DNA of 64,000 bases from Roseibium album (GTDB lineage Bacteria; Pseudomonadota; Alphaproteobacteria; Rhizobiales; Stappiaceae), in assembly GCF_001404515.1 (NCBI RefSeq), contig NZ_CXWE01000003.1, positions 558,001 to 622,000 on the forward strand, written 5' to 3'. The position numbers were made by a program, and so were the translations under genes. The notes beneath the pieces were generated by a model that saw only the letters and a program-made list of their open reading frames with translations, did no database searches and was not told where the DNA came from. The first letter of the stretch is position 1, and each line of letters starts with the position of its first letter. Positions 44,755 to 53,821 of the stretch are shown one piece after another.

Positions 44755-46301
44755 CGCTTCTTACCCTTCCCCATGCCCGGCAGGCCGGGAAGTTTCGGCC
44801 CACCGAGACCTGGAAGACCCGGCATGCCCGGAGGCAATCCGACGCCACCCAATCCACCCGGCATCCCGCCGGGAAGGCCTTTCGGCAGTTCCATTCCATC
44901 GGGAAGCTGGCCCGACTTGGCCATTTCTTCCAGTTGTTTCGGATCGACATCCGGCATCCCGCCACCGCCAAGACCGCCCATGAGCTTGCCCAGCATGCCT
45001 TTGCCCTTGCCCATCTTCTTCATCATGTCCGCCATCTGGCGATGCATCTTGAGAAGCTTGTTGACTTCGGCAACCTGAACGCCGGACCCGGCTGCGATAC
45101 GCTTCTTGCGGCTCGCTTTCAGGAGGTCAGGTTTGGATCTTTCGGACGGGGTCATCGACTGAATGATCGCGATCTGGCGCTTGAACATCTTGTCGTCGAT
45201 GTTTGATGCCTCGATCTGCTTCTTCATCTTGCCGACACCCGGCAGCATGCCCATCATCCCGGACATGCCTCCAAGCTTTTCCATCTGTTTCAGCTGCTCG
45301 GCGAGATCTTCCAGGTCGAAATGACCCTTCTGCATCCTCTTCGCCATCTTCGCGGCTTTTTCCGCATCGATGGCCTCGGCAGCCTTTTCGACAAGCGAAA
45401 CGATATCGCCCATTCCGAGGATACGGTCGGCGATCCGCTTCGGATGGAAGTCTTCCAGCGCATCGGATTTTTCACCGGTACCGATCAGTTTGACGGGTTT
45501 GCCGGTGACCGCCTGCATGGAAAGCGCGGCACCGCCGCGTCCGTCACCGTCCATTCGAGTCAGTGCGATACCGGTGATGCCAACACGTTCGTCAAAGCTG
45601 CTGGCCAGATTGACCGCATCCTGTCCGGTCAATGAGTCGGCAACCAGCAGAATTTCATGAGGCTGGGCGGCGGCTTTCACATCCGCCATTTCCATCATCA
45701 ACGGCTCGTCGATATGTATACGGCCCGCCGTATCCAGCATGACGACGTCGTAGCCGCCGAGCTTTGCCGCAGACATCGCCCGGTTGGCAATTTCAACCGG
45801 GCCCTGGCCTTCGACAATCGGCAACGTGTCGATCTCGTTCTGCTCACCCAGAATTTTCAACTGTTCCTGAGCGGCCGGACGACGGGTATCAAGCGATGCC
45901 ATCAGAACCTTGCGCCTGTCGCGCTGGGTCATCCTGCGGGCAATTTTTGCAGTCGTTGTCGTTTTACCGGAACCCTGAAGGCCGACCATCATGATCGCCA
46001 CGGGTGCAGGCGCATTCAGGTCGATTGGCTGAGCTTCGGCACCAAGCATCTCCACCAACTGGTCATGAACGATCTTCACGACCATCTGGCCCGGCGTAAC
46101 TGACTTGACGACTTCGGCACCGACAGCACGGCTGCGAACCTTGTCGGTGAAGGAGCGTACGATCGGCAGGGCAACGTCGGCTTCGATAAGCGCGCGCCGG
46201 ATTTCACGCATCGCTTCGTTGACGTCGTTTTCCGACAGCGCACCACGGCCGGTGAGCTTGTCGAATACTCCGCTTAGTCGATCGGACAGGCTTTCAAACA
46301 T
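44751..46301 (-). CDS. ffh: Signal recognition particle protein Ffh
   Basis: A protein of 516 residues. N and G domains: GLQGSGKTTTTAKIARR, DTRRPAAQEQL, DTAGR and TRMDGDGRGGAAL. The M domain is rich in Met and Gly and ends with Gly/Pro/Leu runs in about the last 50 residues (LPGGMPGGLGGVGL-like). It binds signal sequences with 4.5S RNA, which is not in this window. ATG at 46301 with AAGGA before it; a TTG directly upstream is less likely. A 7-bp hairpin (46,325-46,342) lies just before the start. Confidence 0.97.
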   Translation of the reverse strand: MFESLSDRLSGVFDKLTGRGALSENDVNEAMREIRRALIEADVALPIVRSFTDKVRSRAVGAEVVKSVTPGQMVVKIVHDQLVEMLGAEAQPIDLNAPAPVAIMMVGLQGSGKTTTTAKIARRMTQRDRRKVLMASLDTRRPAAQEQLKILGEQNEIDTLPIVEGQGPVEIANRAMSAAKLGGYDVVMLDTAGRIHIDEPLMMEMADVKAAAQPHEILLVADSLTGQDAVNLASSFDERVGITGIALTRMDGDGRGGAALSMQAVTGKPVKLIGTGEKSDALEDFHPKRIADRILGMGDIVSLVEKAAEAIDAEKAAKMAKRMQKGHFDLEDLAEQLKQMEKLGGMSGMMGMLPGVGKMKKQIEASNIDDKMFKRQIAIIQSMTPSERSKPDLLKASRKKRIAAGSGVQVAEVNKLLKMHRQMADMMKKMGKGKGMLGKLMGGLGGGGMPDVDPKQLEEMAKSGQLPDGMELPKGLPGGMPGGLGGVGLPPGMPGLPGLGGPKLPGLPGMGKGKKR

Positions 46302-46500
46302 CAAAGGGTCCTTAAGTCATCTTCTTCGGGAAATCTCCCGAACCATATGGGCAACCGGCGCCTGGATCCAACAGGTTTGCTTGACGCAAAGCAGTTTCGC
46401 ACCCGAGGGCGCGTCGCGCTGTCGGGTGTGAACCTCCGGGATCTCTTTACACCTTTTCGGGTCCCGGTCGGTGGTACAGGTTGTCAGTCACTCATATGGA

Positions 46501-46538
46501 GTTCGCGGGTCTATGCCCGACTGCGAACCGAGAGTCAA
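46501..46538 (-). promoter_or_regulatory. Possible ffh promoter with internal dyad
   Basis: On the minus strand TTGACT is a good -35, followed 17 bp on by a poor -10 (CATAGA). A dyad with arms GTTCGC and GCGAAC (46,501-46,528) overlaps the -10. The distance to the ffh start is about 205 bp. Confidence 0.3.
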
Positions 46539-46572
46539 GCATGGCGCCCCTTTTAAAACCCGGCAGAACAGG

Positions 46573-47445
46573 TCAATCCCGCCGGGACGTCTCGTAGCGC
46601 GAAGAAATCTCGTAGTAGTCGCTGAAGCCGATGCGGGTCCTGATTTCCTTGAAATCCATGAGTTCGGATTGTCGCGGTGCATCGGCTTTCAATTGACCGA
46701 GCGTCGTGAGCATGGCCTTCATCGCGCTGGCCATGAGAGTCAGCGGATAGGCCGCGATGGCAAACCCTATCTCTTCCAGTTCCCTGTGTGAAAGCTCCGG
46801 CGTTTCACCACCTTCAACGATGTTTGCCATTTTGGGCCCGGGCAGTTCCCGGCAGACTGTCTCCATTTCCGCAACGGTTTTCGGAGCCTCGACAAAGAGA
46901 ATGTCAGCGCCCAGTTCCTTGAACCGCGCTGCCCGTTCAATCGCTTCACTCAAGCCGTGTTCATGACGTGCGTCGGTTCGTGCAAGGATCAGGATATCCG
47001 CGCCGTTCTCCCTGGCATCGTTTGCGGCGCGGATCCGGTCGAAAGCTTCGTCCCGCGAAACAACAGCCTTGCCTGGCGTATGGCCGCATCTCTTCGGCGC
47101 GACCTGATCCTCGATCATGACGGCGGCCGCCCCCGCCTTGGCAAAACCGGTGACAGTCCTGCGCACGTTCATGGCGTTGCCGTATCCTGTGTCTCCGTCG
47201 GCAATCAGGGGAAAGTCGACGGCATTCGTTATGTTGCCGACCTGATCGAGCACCTCCCCGTAGGACATCAACCCGAGATCAGGTTGCCCGATTCTCGAAG
47301 CGGAAGTTGCAAATCCCGACATGAAGGTCAGGTCGAATCCCGACTGCTCGATCAGTTTTGCAGAAAGTGCATCAAAACAGCACGGCATGACGTGCAATTT
47401 GTCCGCATCGAGCAGTTTCCTGAGTTTTTCAGCCTGTGACGGCAT
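46573..47445 (-). CDS. Isocitrate lyase/PEP mutase family enzyme
   Basis: A protein of 290 residues in the PEP mutase/ICL TIM-barrel family. FPLIADGDTGYGNAMNVRRTV supplies the Mg-binding Asp residues and MIEDQVAPKRCGHTPGKAVV has the catalytic Cys in KRCGH, as in methylisocitrate lyase PrpB. So a C-C lyase is more likely than a phosphonomutase; 2-methylisocitrate, dimethylmalate or oxaloacetate are possible substrates. The ATG at 47445 was chosen. It begins 9 bp after the TRAP DctM stop, so it probably handles the imported acid. Confidence 0.88.
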   Translation of the reverse strand: MPSQAEKLRKLLDADKLHVMPCCFDALSAKLIEQSGFDLTFMSGFATSASRIGQPDLGLMSYGEVLDQVGNITNAVDFPLIADGDTGYGNAMNVRRTVTGFAKAGAAAVMIEDQVAPKRCGHTPGKAVVSRDEAFDRIRAANDARENGADILILARTDARHEHGLSEAIERAARFKELGADILFVEAPKTVAEMETVCRELPGPKMANIVEGGETPELSHRELEEIGFAIAAYPLTLMASAMKAMLTTLGQLKADAPRQSELMDFKEIRTRIGFSDYYEISSRYETSRRD

Positions 47446-47454
47446 TCTCACCAC

Positions 47455-48729
47455 CTAGAATTTGAAAGGTATGTATAGGGCCAGGTCGGTCCAGATATAC
47501 AGGATGGCAACCGACAGCAGCATCAGTGCCAGAAACGGCAGCACCCCGCGCGAAACGTCGGAAAGGCTGGATTTCGCAACCGACTGGATCACATAGAGAT
47601 TGAGACCGACCGGTGGTGTGATCAGCGCACATTCTACCATCACCACCATATAGACCCCGAACCAGATCGGATCGAAACCGAGCGCCATCGCAGCAGGCAA
47701 CAACACGGGTGTCATGATCAGGACCATGGACAGCGCTTCGAAAACAAGCCCCATGATCAGCAGCACAACGGACACGACCAGGATGAACGCCAGCGGCGTA
47801 TCGATATTCTGTCCGATGAACATCGAAATTTCCTGCGGGAGCCGGTAGAGCGTGATTGCCTTGCCGAAAACCTTTGCACCGGCAACGATCAGGAGAATGG
47901 CAACAGTCGTGACCATCGAGTCGTAAGCTGCTTCCTTCAACCCCTGCCAGGAAAGTGATCTGAGGACGACGCCCGTGATGACCAGAGCGACCGCGAACCC
48001 GATTGCCGCCGCTTCGGTCGGAGTTGCGATGCCTGAATAAATGACACCGATGACAAAAACCGCCAGCACTACGGACGGCAATGCGCGCAGGGAACTCCGC
48101 AGACGTTCGTCAACGCTCGCAGCTGGTTCGGACCGATATCCGCCGAACCAGCGCGCATGGATCATCGCGAAAGCGATGAACAACACCACCAGCAGAATAC
48201 CTGGCCCTATTCCGGCAAGAAACAACGCAATGACGGACTGTTCGGTCACAAAACCATAGACGATCATCGGGATCGACGGAGGAATGAGGATGCCGAGCGT
48301 CCCTCCCGCCGCCAGCAGACCATAGACGAAGCGGCGCTCGTAGCCGCGGCTGATCATCTCGGGAATGGCCACCGTACCGATGGTTGCGGCGGTTGCCACC
48401 GATGAGCCTGAAATCGCAGCAAAGATCGCACAGGAAAGGATCGTCGCGACGGCCAGACCCCCGGGCCAGTGACCAACCCATGCATGTACGGCTGCAAAAA
48501 GATCCTTTCCGACACCACCCTTCAGCAGGATGTTCGACATCAGCAGGAACAGCGGCACGGCAAGCAGGATGAACCCGTCCAGGGTGGAAAGGATGGCCTG
48601 TGGCGCCATCAAGGGCGAAAAGCCGCCGAATATCAGCATCGCGAGCCCGATACCGCCAAGCGTGAAGGCGACCGGGACGCGAATAAGCAGGAGCGCGAAC
48701 AGCGCGGCCAGGATCAGCAGAGTGGTCAT
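47455..48729 (-). CDS. TRAP transporter large permease (DctM)
   Basis: A protein of 424 residues with about 12 membrane segments. TLLILAALFALLLIRVPVAF, then LDGFILLAVPLFLLMSNIL, GTLGILIPPSIPMIVYG and TPTEAAAIG are DctM marks. It moves solute with sodium ions. The start ATG overlaps the dctQ stop (ATGA). The lyase gene follows 9 bp later. Confidence 0.95.
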   Translation of the reverse strand: MTTLLILAALFALLLIRVPVAFTLGGIGLAMLIFGGFSPLMAPQAILSTLDGFILLAVPLFLLMSNILLKGGVGKDLFAAVHAWVGHWPGGLAVATILSCAIFAAISGSSVATAATIGTVAIPEMISRGYERRFVYGLLAAGGTLGILIPPSIPMIVYGFVTEQSVIALFLAGIGPGILLVVLFIAFAMIHARWFGGYRSEPAASVDERLRSSLRALPSVVLAVFVIGVIYSGIATPTEAAAIGFAVALVITGVVLRSLSWQGLKEAAYDSMVTTVAILLIVAGAKVFGKAITLYRLPQEISMFIGQNIDTPLAFILVVSVVLLIMGLVFEALSMVLIMTPVLLPAAMALGFDPIWFGVYMVVMVECALITPPVGLNLYVIQSVAKSSLSDVSRGVLPFLALMLLSVAILYIWTDLALYIPFKF

Positions 48730-49220
48730 GAAGCGGTGCCGCCTTCCAGATCCCGACGCCCGATAGCCGATCCGAGCTCGATGACCGCCTGGACGAACAG
48801 CAGTGCAAATCCAACCGGTATCGCAAGCTCGGAAATCCAAGTTGGCAAGTCGAGCATGGATCCCGTGGTGCGCCCACGTTCAAAGGAATCAAGGAATATC
48901 TCTCCACCTTTCCAGGTAACGATTGCGCTGAAAAGGGCAATTGCACTCATTGCCAGGACACGGCAGACACGTTGCGCCATGTCCCCTAGCCTGATTGTCA
49001 GCGCATCGACGGCTATGTGCTGATTTGCCTTCAGCAGCCAGGGCATCCCGATCATGCTTCCCCAGATGAGGCACAGCTGCGAGAGCTCTGCCGCCCAGAT
49101 CGTCGGCGCAACGAACAGATAGCGCGCGCTGACCTCGTAGGTCAGCATGCAACCGGCCAGAATGAACAAAAAGGCCGCTGATCCGGCAAGCATCCGAAGC
49201 AGCGCATAAAACGCTCTCAT
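48726..49220 (-). CDS. TRAP transporter small permease (DctQ)
   Basis: A protein of 164 residues with four membrane segments. YEVSARYLFVAPTIWAAELSQL is the usual DctQ mark (R-Y-x-F, W-x-x-E). The start is ATG at 49220. It pairs with DctM, with which it is translationally coupled. An imperfect 30-bp stem-loop separates it from dctP. Confidence 0.93.
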   Translation of the reverse strand: MRAFYALLRMLAGSAAFLFILAGCMLTYEVSARYLFVAPTIWAAELSQLCLIWGSMIGMPWLLKANQHIAVDALTIRLGDMAQRVCRVLAMSAIALFSAIVTWKGGEIFLDSFERGRTTGSMLDLPTWISELAIPVGFALLFVQAVIELGSAIGRRDLEGGTAS

Positions 49221-49271
49221 GGGTAACCAAGCAGACTTTTGAAGGTGGAATTGTTCGAAACGGATATCAAT

Positions 49272-49301
49272 GCGCTCCGCATCCGGCCGGACGCGAAGCG
49301 C
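49272..49301 (-). promoter_or_regulatory. Stem-loop between dctP and dctQ
   Basis: An imperfect 30-bp palindrome, starting GCGCTCCGC and ending GCGAAGCGC, with centre CCGG. No T run follows, so it is probably not a full terminator but a 3' stabiliser for dctP mRNA or an attenuator. The gap is 99 bp. Confidence 0.6.
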
Positions 49302-49319
49302 TTTCATTCAGTAAGACTT

Positions 49320-50312
49320 TCAGAGACCCTTCGCCGCGTCCATGACAGATTTGCCGAGATCTCCCGCTTTTTCCGAATAGGTGTCATAAACCGGCTGGCT
49401 GACGGCCTTCCAGGCTGCAATTTCATCCGCGTCCGGTCTATAGACGGTCATGCCATTTTCTTCAGCTGCCGCGTAGGCCGCAGCCTCGATTTCCGACATG
49501 CGGTTACGCACGTCGTTTTCCGCTTTCACGGCAGCTGCCTGAATGATGGCCTGGTGTTCTTCAGGAAGTCCGTTCCAGAAATCGGTGTTCACGACGACGA
49601 TGAATTCGATATCCGCGTGATTGGTAACCGTAATGGTATCCATCACTTCCCAGAGTTTCCTGGACTTGACCCCGGACACGCCGGTCATGCCGATATCAAC
49701 GGTTCCACGTTGATAGGCAAGATACTGCTCGGACCCGGAAATCAGGGTCGGCGCACCGCCGGAAGCGGTCACGAAATCGCCGAGCGTCTTGCCGAACACA
49801 CGCACTTTCTTGCCTTCCATGTCTTCCGGCGTCTTCAGCGGCCCGTCCTTGGAAAGCATGATCGCGCCACCATAGGCCTGCCACCAGAGCACGGTTGAGC
49901 CCGTATCCTTGATCGCCTCATCCAGCGGGCCACGGACCGGCGAACCAGGTGCAACGGCAGCACGGACCTTGTCTTCGGTGTCGAATAAAAACGGTTGGTA
50001 GAAAATATCGACGGCCGGAACATCACCGACATAGCGCGTAAGCGATGCCACGCCCATCTCAATCGCACCCGATCCGACCGCCGCCGGAACTTCCTTGTCC
50101 TTGTAGAGTTGAGCGGAATCATAGATCTCGACGGCTATGTCGCCACTGGAATTCTTTTCAACTTCTTCCTTGAACAGGAGCAGGTTCTGGCCAAGGTGGC
50201 TCTTCAGGGGCAATTGCAACGAGATCCGCAAAGTCGTGTCGGCGGCAAGGGCAACTCCCGACGTAAGTCCGAGTGCGACAACCGCACCCATGGCCCAGGC
50301 AAGTGTTTTCAT
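49320..50312 (-). CDS. TRAP transporter solute-binding protein (DctP)
   Basis: A protein of 330 residues. Signal peptide: AMGAVVALGLTSGVALA, cut before ADTTLRISLQL. The DctP fold has VRVFGKTLGDFVTASGGAPT and the Arg that binds the ligand carboxylate. Ligand is presumably a carboxylate of the type used by the linked lyase. ATG at 50312 with GGGAGGAAATC before. It is the first gene of the TRAP-lyase operon, divergent from trkH. Confidence 0.94.
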   Translation of the reverse strand: MKTLAWAMGAVVALGLTSGVALAADTTLRISLQLPLKSHLGQNLLLFKEEVEKNSSGDIAVEIYDSAQLYKDKEVPAAVGSGAIEMGVASLTRYVGDVPAVDIFYQPFLFDTEDKVRAAVAPGSPVRGPLDEAIKDTGSTVLWWQAYGGAIMLSKDGPLKTPEDMEGKKVRVFGKTLGDFVTASGGAPTLISGSEQYLAYQRGTVDIGMTGVSGVKSRKLWEVMDTITVTNHADIEFIVVVNTDFWNGLPEEHQAIIQAAAVKAENDVRNRMSEIEAAAYAAAEENGMTVYRPDADEIAAWKAVSQPVYDTYSEKAGDLGKSVMDAAKGL

Positions 50313-50567
50313 GATTTCCTCCCAAAAATAGGTCGGCAGTCTTGCAAAGGACCAACCCGCGGTCAATGACGTGAAAACCCGGGATGCATGACAAAAACTC
50401 ATTTTTCACTTGAGCTTAGCAATAATCCGGGTTGTCTCTTGTGCCGGGAAAAGCGCTGGTTCGCCGAAAATCGGCTGCGGTGCTTGCAATTCATCAAACG
50501 AGGCGGATAAACCTCGGCCCCGCCTTGAAAGCTTGACAGATCCCTGAGCGCAACGGAATCTCAATCC

Positions 50568-52007
50568 ATGAACTATCGAGCCATTGCGTTGCCGATTGGG
50601 CGTTTGCTCATTCTCATTTCGCTCATGATGTTCATTCCGGCGATCGTTGACCTTGTTGCCTCGGACGTCGACTGGCAGGTGTTTCTGGTATCGTCCCTGG
50701 CACTGGGAACAACAGGTCTTCTCGTCAATCTGGCGTTTCACGGGCAAAAATTCCCGCACCGCTTCCGGGAATCCATCGTTTTCGTAAATGCCGCCTGGGT
50801 TGTTTTTTCCCTGGCCGGCGCCATTCCTTTCTATTTCAGCGATCTGGACATCGGGATTGCAGATGCGGTGTTCGAGACGGCCTCTGGTCTTACTACGACC
50901 GGGTCGACCGTATTGACCGGCCTGGACGAGATGCCTCCCGGCATTCTCCTGTGGCGCGCCCTGCTGCAATGGATTGGCGGGATAGGAATTGTCGCCGTCG
51001 GCATCTGGCTGTTGCCAGGCCTGAGGATTGGCGGCAGTCAGCTGTTTGTTCTTGAATCATCCGAGCACGCAACAAAACCCTACGGTCGAACATGGCCATT
51101 CGTATACCGGCTGCTGGCGCTGTATGGCGGTCTTTCGGCTGCTTGCTTGCTGCTTTACCTGTTCTGCGGCATGACATTGTTCAATGCGGTGGTTCATGCC
51201 ATGACCACTGTTTCGACAGGCGGGTTCTCGACATCCGATCAATCGTTCGGACAATTTCACGGCATTGCCGTGTACTGGGTTTCGATTGTCTTCATGCTGC
51301 TCTCAAGCGTCCCCTTTCTCTATCTGCTCCGCAGCATGGAACGCCGGCGCTTCAAGCGGGATATTCAGATCATCCTGATGCTTTCTATTGTCACTGCCGG
51401 CGCGCTCGGAGTTTTTTATTTCGAGCGTTATGCAGCACATGACACACCGTTCCACATGTTCACGCTGGCAGTGTTCAATGTCGTGTCGGTCGTGAGCACG
51501 ACAGGCTACGCAGCAGACGACTATCTGAAATTCGGCCCCGCGGTGATCACCGTCTTTTTCATCCTGACTTTTTTTGGCGGATGCAGCGGATCGACGTCAG
51601 GCGGCTTCAAGATGTTCCGCATCGCCATTGTCTGGAACGTTGTGATCAGCGGAATGCGCCGCCTGGTCCATCCGCACCGCGTCTCGATCCTGAGATTTCA
51701 GGGAAACCCGGTGCCGGACAGTGTTGTGGAAGGGGTATTCGTATTCGCCGTGCTTTACGCGGGAACCTATGCGGCCTTTTCGCTTGCCTATCTTTTTCTG
51801 GGACTGGATCTGATGACCGCCTTGAGTGCCTCGATCACGGCACTCGCCAATGTCGGGCCAGGGATTGGCGACACGATCGGACCGTCCGGAACATTTCAGA
51901 TCCTTCCGGATCCGGCGAAATGGCTCCTGGCGATCGAAATGATACTGGGACGACTGGAAATACTCGCGGGGATACTGTTGGTCACGCCGGATTTCTGGCT
52001 CGACTGA
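50568..52007 (+). CDS. TrkH-family potassium uptake protein
   Basis: A protein of 479 residues with four membrane-pore-membrane repeats. The selectivity stretches are ASGLTTTGSTVL, MTTVSTGGFST, VVSTTGYAADD and ALANVGPGIG, each with the key Gly of the K+ filter. It takes up potassium across the inner membrane and usually works with a TrkA partner, which is not encoded in the window. The start ATG is 8 bp after an AATC, with weak ribosome site. It stands alone. Confidence 0.94.
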   Translation: MNYRAIALPIGRLLILISLMMFIPAIVDLVASDVDWQVFLVSSLALGTTGLLVNLAFHGQKFPHRFRESIVFVNAAWVVFSLAGAIPFYFSDLDIGIADAVFETASGLTTTGSTVLTGLDEMPPGILLWRALLQWIGGIGIVAVGIWLLPGLRIGGSQLFVLESSEHATKPYGRTWPFVYRLLALYGGLSAACLLLYLFCGMTLFNAVVHAMTTVSTGGFSTSDQSFGQFHGIAVYWVSIVFMLLSSVPFLYLLRSMERRRFKRDIQIILMLSIVTAGALGVFYFERYAAHDTPFHMFTLAVFNVVSVVSTTGYAADDYLKFGPAVITVFFILTFFGGCSGSTSGGFKMFRIAIVWNVVISGMRRLVHPHRVSILRFQGNPVPDSVVEGVFVFAVLYAGTYAAFSLAYLFLGLDLMTALSASITALANVGPGIGDTIGPSGTFQILPDPAKWLLAIEMILGRLEILAGILLVTPDFWLD

Positions 52008-52028
52008 CCGGCTTGTAGAACACGGAAA

Positions 52029-52060
52029 ACCACTGCCGGCGTGACCGTACCGGCAGTGGT
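52029..52060 (-). terminator. Terminator between trkH and EF-hand gene
   Basis: Arms ACCACTGCCGG and CCGGCAGTGGT (11 bp, perfect) with a 10-nt loop. On the minus strand TTTTCC follows, which serves the EF-hand gene; on the plus strand, CTTAAT is T-poor but the hairpin could still aid trkH. Confidence 0.75.
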
Positions 52061-52121
52061 CTTAATCAGGCAACCCCGCTGCAATAGCAGCTTACGGGGG
52101 GAGGATCGCCCGAAGCTGAGA

Positions 52122-52352
52122 TTATGGCTGAACCGCTGCAAACTCAGCCGGATCGAGCAGGTTGTCCTGATTCGCGTCTGCTGCCTTGAAAACGTCTTCC
52201 GACAGATCCGGAACAGCGGTTGTGATTTCTTCGAAGCTCACGAAACCGTCCTGGTTGCTGTCGATCGTCTCAAATGACATGCCCTGTGCAAGCGCTGCTG
52301 TGGACGCAGTGAAAGCACCAATGAGAAGAGCAGCGGTAAGACGTTTGGACAT
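52122..52352 (-). CDS. Small secreted EF-hand protein
   Basis: A protein of 76 residues with a signal peptide (LTAALLIGAFTASTAALAQ). The mature part holds two EF-hand loops: DSNQDGFVSFEE and DANQDNLLDPAE, both with the D-x-D/N-x-D/N-G-like pattern of calcium ligands; the second lacks the usual Gly at loop position 6. It would bind calcium in the periplasm. ATG at 52352 is behind GTTACATC with GGAGG further up (GGTTGGAGGTTAC). The frame extends upstream, but those residues are not family-like. Confidence 0.85.
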   Translation of the reverse strand: MSKRLTAALLIGAFTASTAALAQGMSFETIDSNQDGFVSFEEITTAVPDLSEDVFKAADANQDNLLDPAEFAAVQP

Positions 52353-52779
52353 GATGTAACCTCCAACTGTTGGTTCTAAGCAGGCTATCCCGACCCTTGC
52401 TACGAAGGAATCTGAGTGGGATGCCCACCATGTGTTCCGTCTGTCCGCCAAGCCCCTGCGACCTGCCGAACCGGAACAGGGAGGACTTTGATGCGGGATC
52501 GCGACAGGTAAAGGGCTGCTCTTTGGAACCTTCAGGGCATTGTTGTGACTGATTCTCGTATTCAGACACATGCCAGTCATATTCACGTCACTTTTGAAAG
52601 TGTTCGGCAAGAAAAAGGCTGATATATATTAATCAGTAAGGGAAAATATATCGAATTTAAAATGAGTTTACTTACATCTGGAAATCAGGATACGGGACTT
52701 GCATAATTTCAACCTAATTTTACGCAAAATCCCGATCTTTCATGCCGTTTCCACGTGCCAACGCTACTTTGGCAATTTG
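52353..52779. other. Intergenic stretch between EF-hand and PLP-binding protein genes
   Basis: 427 bp. The right half (52,610-52,740) is AT-rich, with a TGATATATATTAATCA-type dyad near 52,620. A long-range inverted repeat, CGGGA...TCCCG around 52,694-52,733, could form an RNA hairpin. No gene was identified. Confidence 0.4.
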
Positions 52780-53451
52780 TCAGGGATAATCTCGCGCGCC
52801 AAAAATCGCAGATCCGACGCGAACATGGGTTGCTCCGAATCCGACAGCGACCTGATAGTCGGATGACATTCCCATGGATAGCTGGTTCAGCCCATTCCGC
52901 TTCGCAATTTTCTCCAGCAGCGCAAAATGCTCACCCGGTGCGTCTTCGACCGGTGGAATGCACATGAGGCCCCTGATATCGAGACCGACGATCTCCCGGC
53001 ACTCCGCAACAAAAGTATCGACATCTTTAGGTGCAATGCCTGCCTTCTGTGGTTCCTCACCGGTGTTCACCTGAACAAAACAAGGTAGACTGCGGCCTTG
53101 CTTGTCCATTTCAGTCTTCAGCGCCCTGGCAATTTTAGGCCGGTCAACCGTGTGGATGACATCGAATGTTGCAACCGCCTCCTTGGCCTTGTTGGATTGC
53201 AGTGGTCCAATCAGGTGCAATTCGATACCGGAGAACTCCGTACGCAGGTCGGGCCATTTCCCCATCGCCTCCTGGACGCGATTTTCGCCAAATACCCGCT
53301 GACCGGCCGTCAGAACCGGACGGATATCATCTGCAAAAAAGGTCTTGGACACCGCGATCAACGTAACTGCACCCTCCCGCCGGCCAAATTCAGCCTCTGC
53401 GCGCCGGATATCGTCCTGAACTCCTGAAAGACGGCCTGAGGCGGATGACAT
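52780..53451 (-). CDS. YggS/PLPBP-family pyridoxal phosphate-binding protein
   Basis: A protein of 223 residues, single TIM-like barrel. LIAVSKTFFADDI holds the PLP lysine (AVSKT), and FGENRVQEAMGKW and ELHLIGPLQSNKAK are typical. GMSSDYQVAVGFGATHVRVGSAIFGAR near the end binds the phosphate. It has no known enzyme activity; family members keep PLP and amino acid pools in balance. ATG at 53451. It is divergent from leuS across 370 bp. Confidence 0.94.
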   Translation of the reverse strand: MSSASGRLSGVQDDIRRAEAEFGRREGAVTLIAVSKTFFADDIRPVLTAGQRVFGENRVQEAMGKWPDLRTEFSGIELHLIGPLQSNKAKEAVATFDVIHTVDRPKIARALKTEMDKQGRSLPCFVQVNTGEEPQKAGIAPKDVDTFVAECREIVGLDIRGLMCIPPVEDAPGEHFALLEKIAKRNGLNQLSMGMSSDYQVAVGFGATHVRVGSAIFGARDYP

Positions 53452-53821
53452 CGATATTCCCTTTGCAACGATGGACGAATTTTCTCAACTTCTCTTACGC
53501 CTTGTAGGGCAATCTTCTCAAGGCTGTCGCTTCAGTTTGTGCTTGCCGGTCGATTTCCGCGGTCAGAAAAGGCAATCCCGGACACCTTCATGCACTTACC
53601 TTGGGGCGAATTCCTTGAAATCTTGGTCCTTCCGACATGCTTTTGCGTCCTGATCCGGCGAACCGAAAGCTTTACGGATGCGGCATTGCGAAATAAACAG
53701 TCATCCAAGGGGTCTTTCTATAGTCACATGTTGACCCGCAACCCAATTTCTGGTGACAGTCCGGCAGGAAAACATTCAGGAAATCCGCCGGGTCCGGCGG
53801 CAAGAACAAACGGCACAATTG
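53452..53821. other. Divergent region between PLP-binding protein gene and leuS
   Basis: 370 bp. The only marked element is CCGCCGG-GT-CCGGCGG at 53,785-53,800, a perfect 7-bp dyad 21 bp before the leuS start that could form a hairpin near its ribosome site. No T-box or leader peptide was seen. Confidence 0.45.

Noticed and set aside
52610-52740. AT-rich patch with a long-range CGGGA...TCCCG pairing as a second sRNA
   Set aside because: No good promoter and no T-run terminator on either strand, unlike the 40.7-kb candidate.
53452-53821. T-box or leucine attenuator before leuS
   Set aside because: No leucine-codon leader peptide, no T-box sequence; just one GC-rich dyad.
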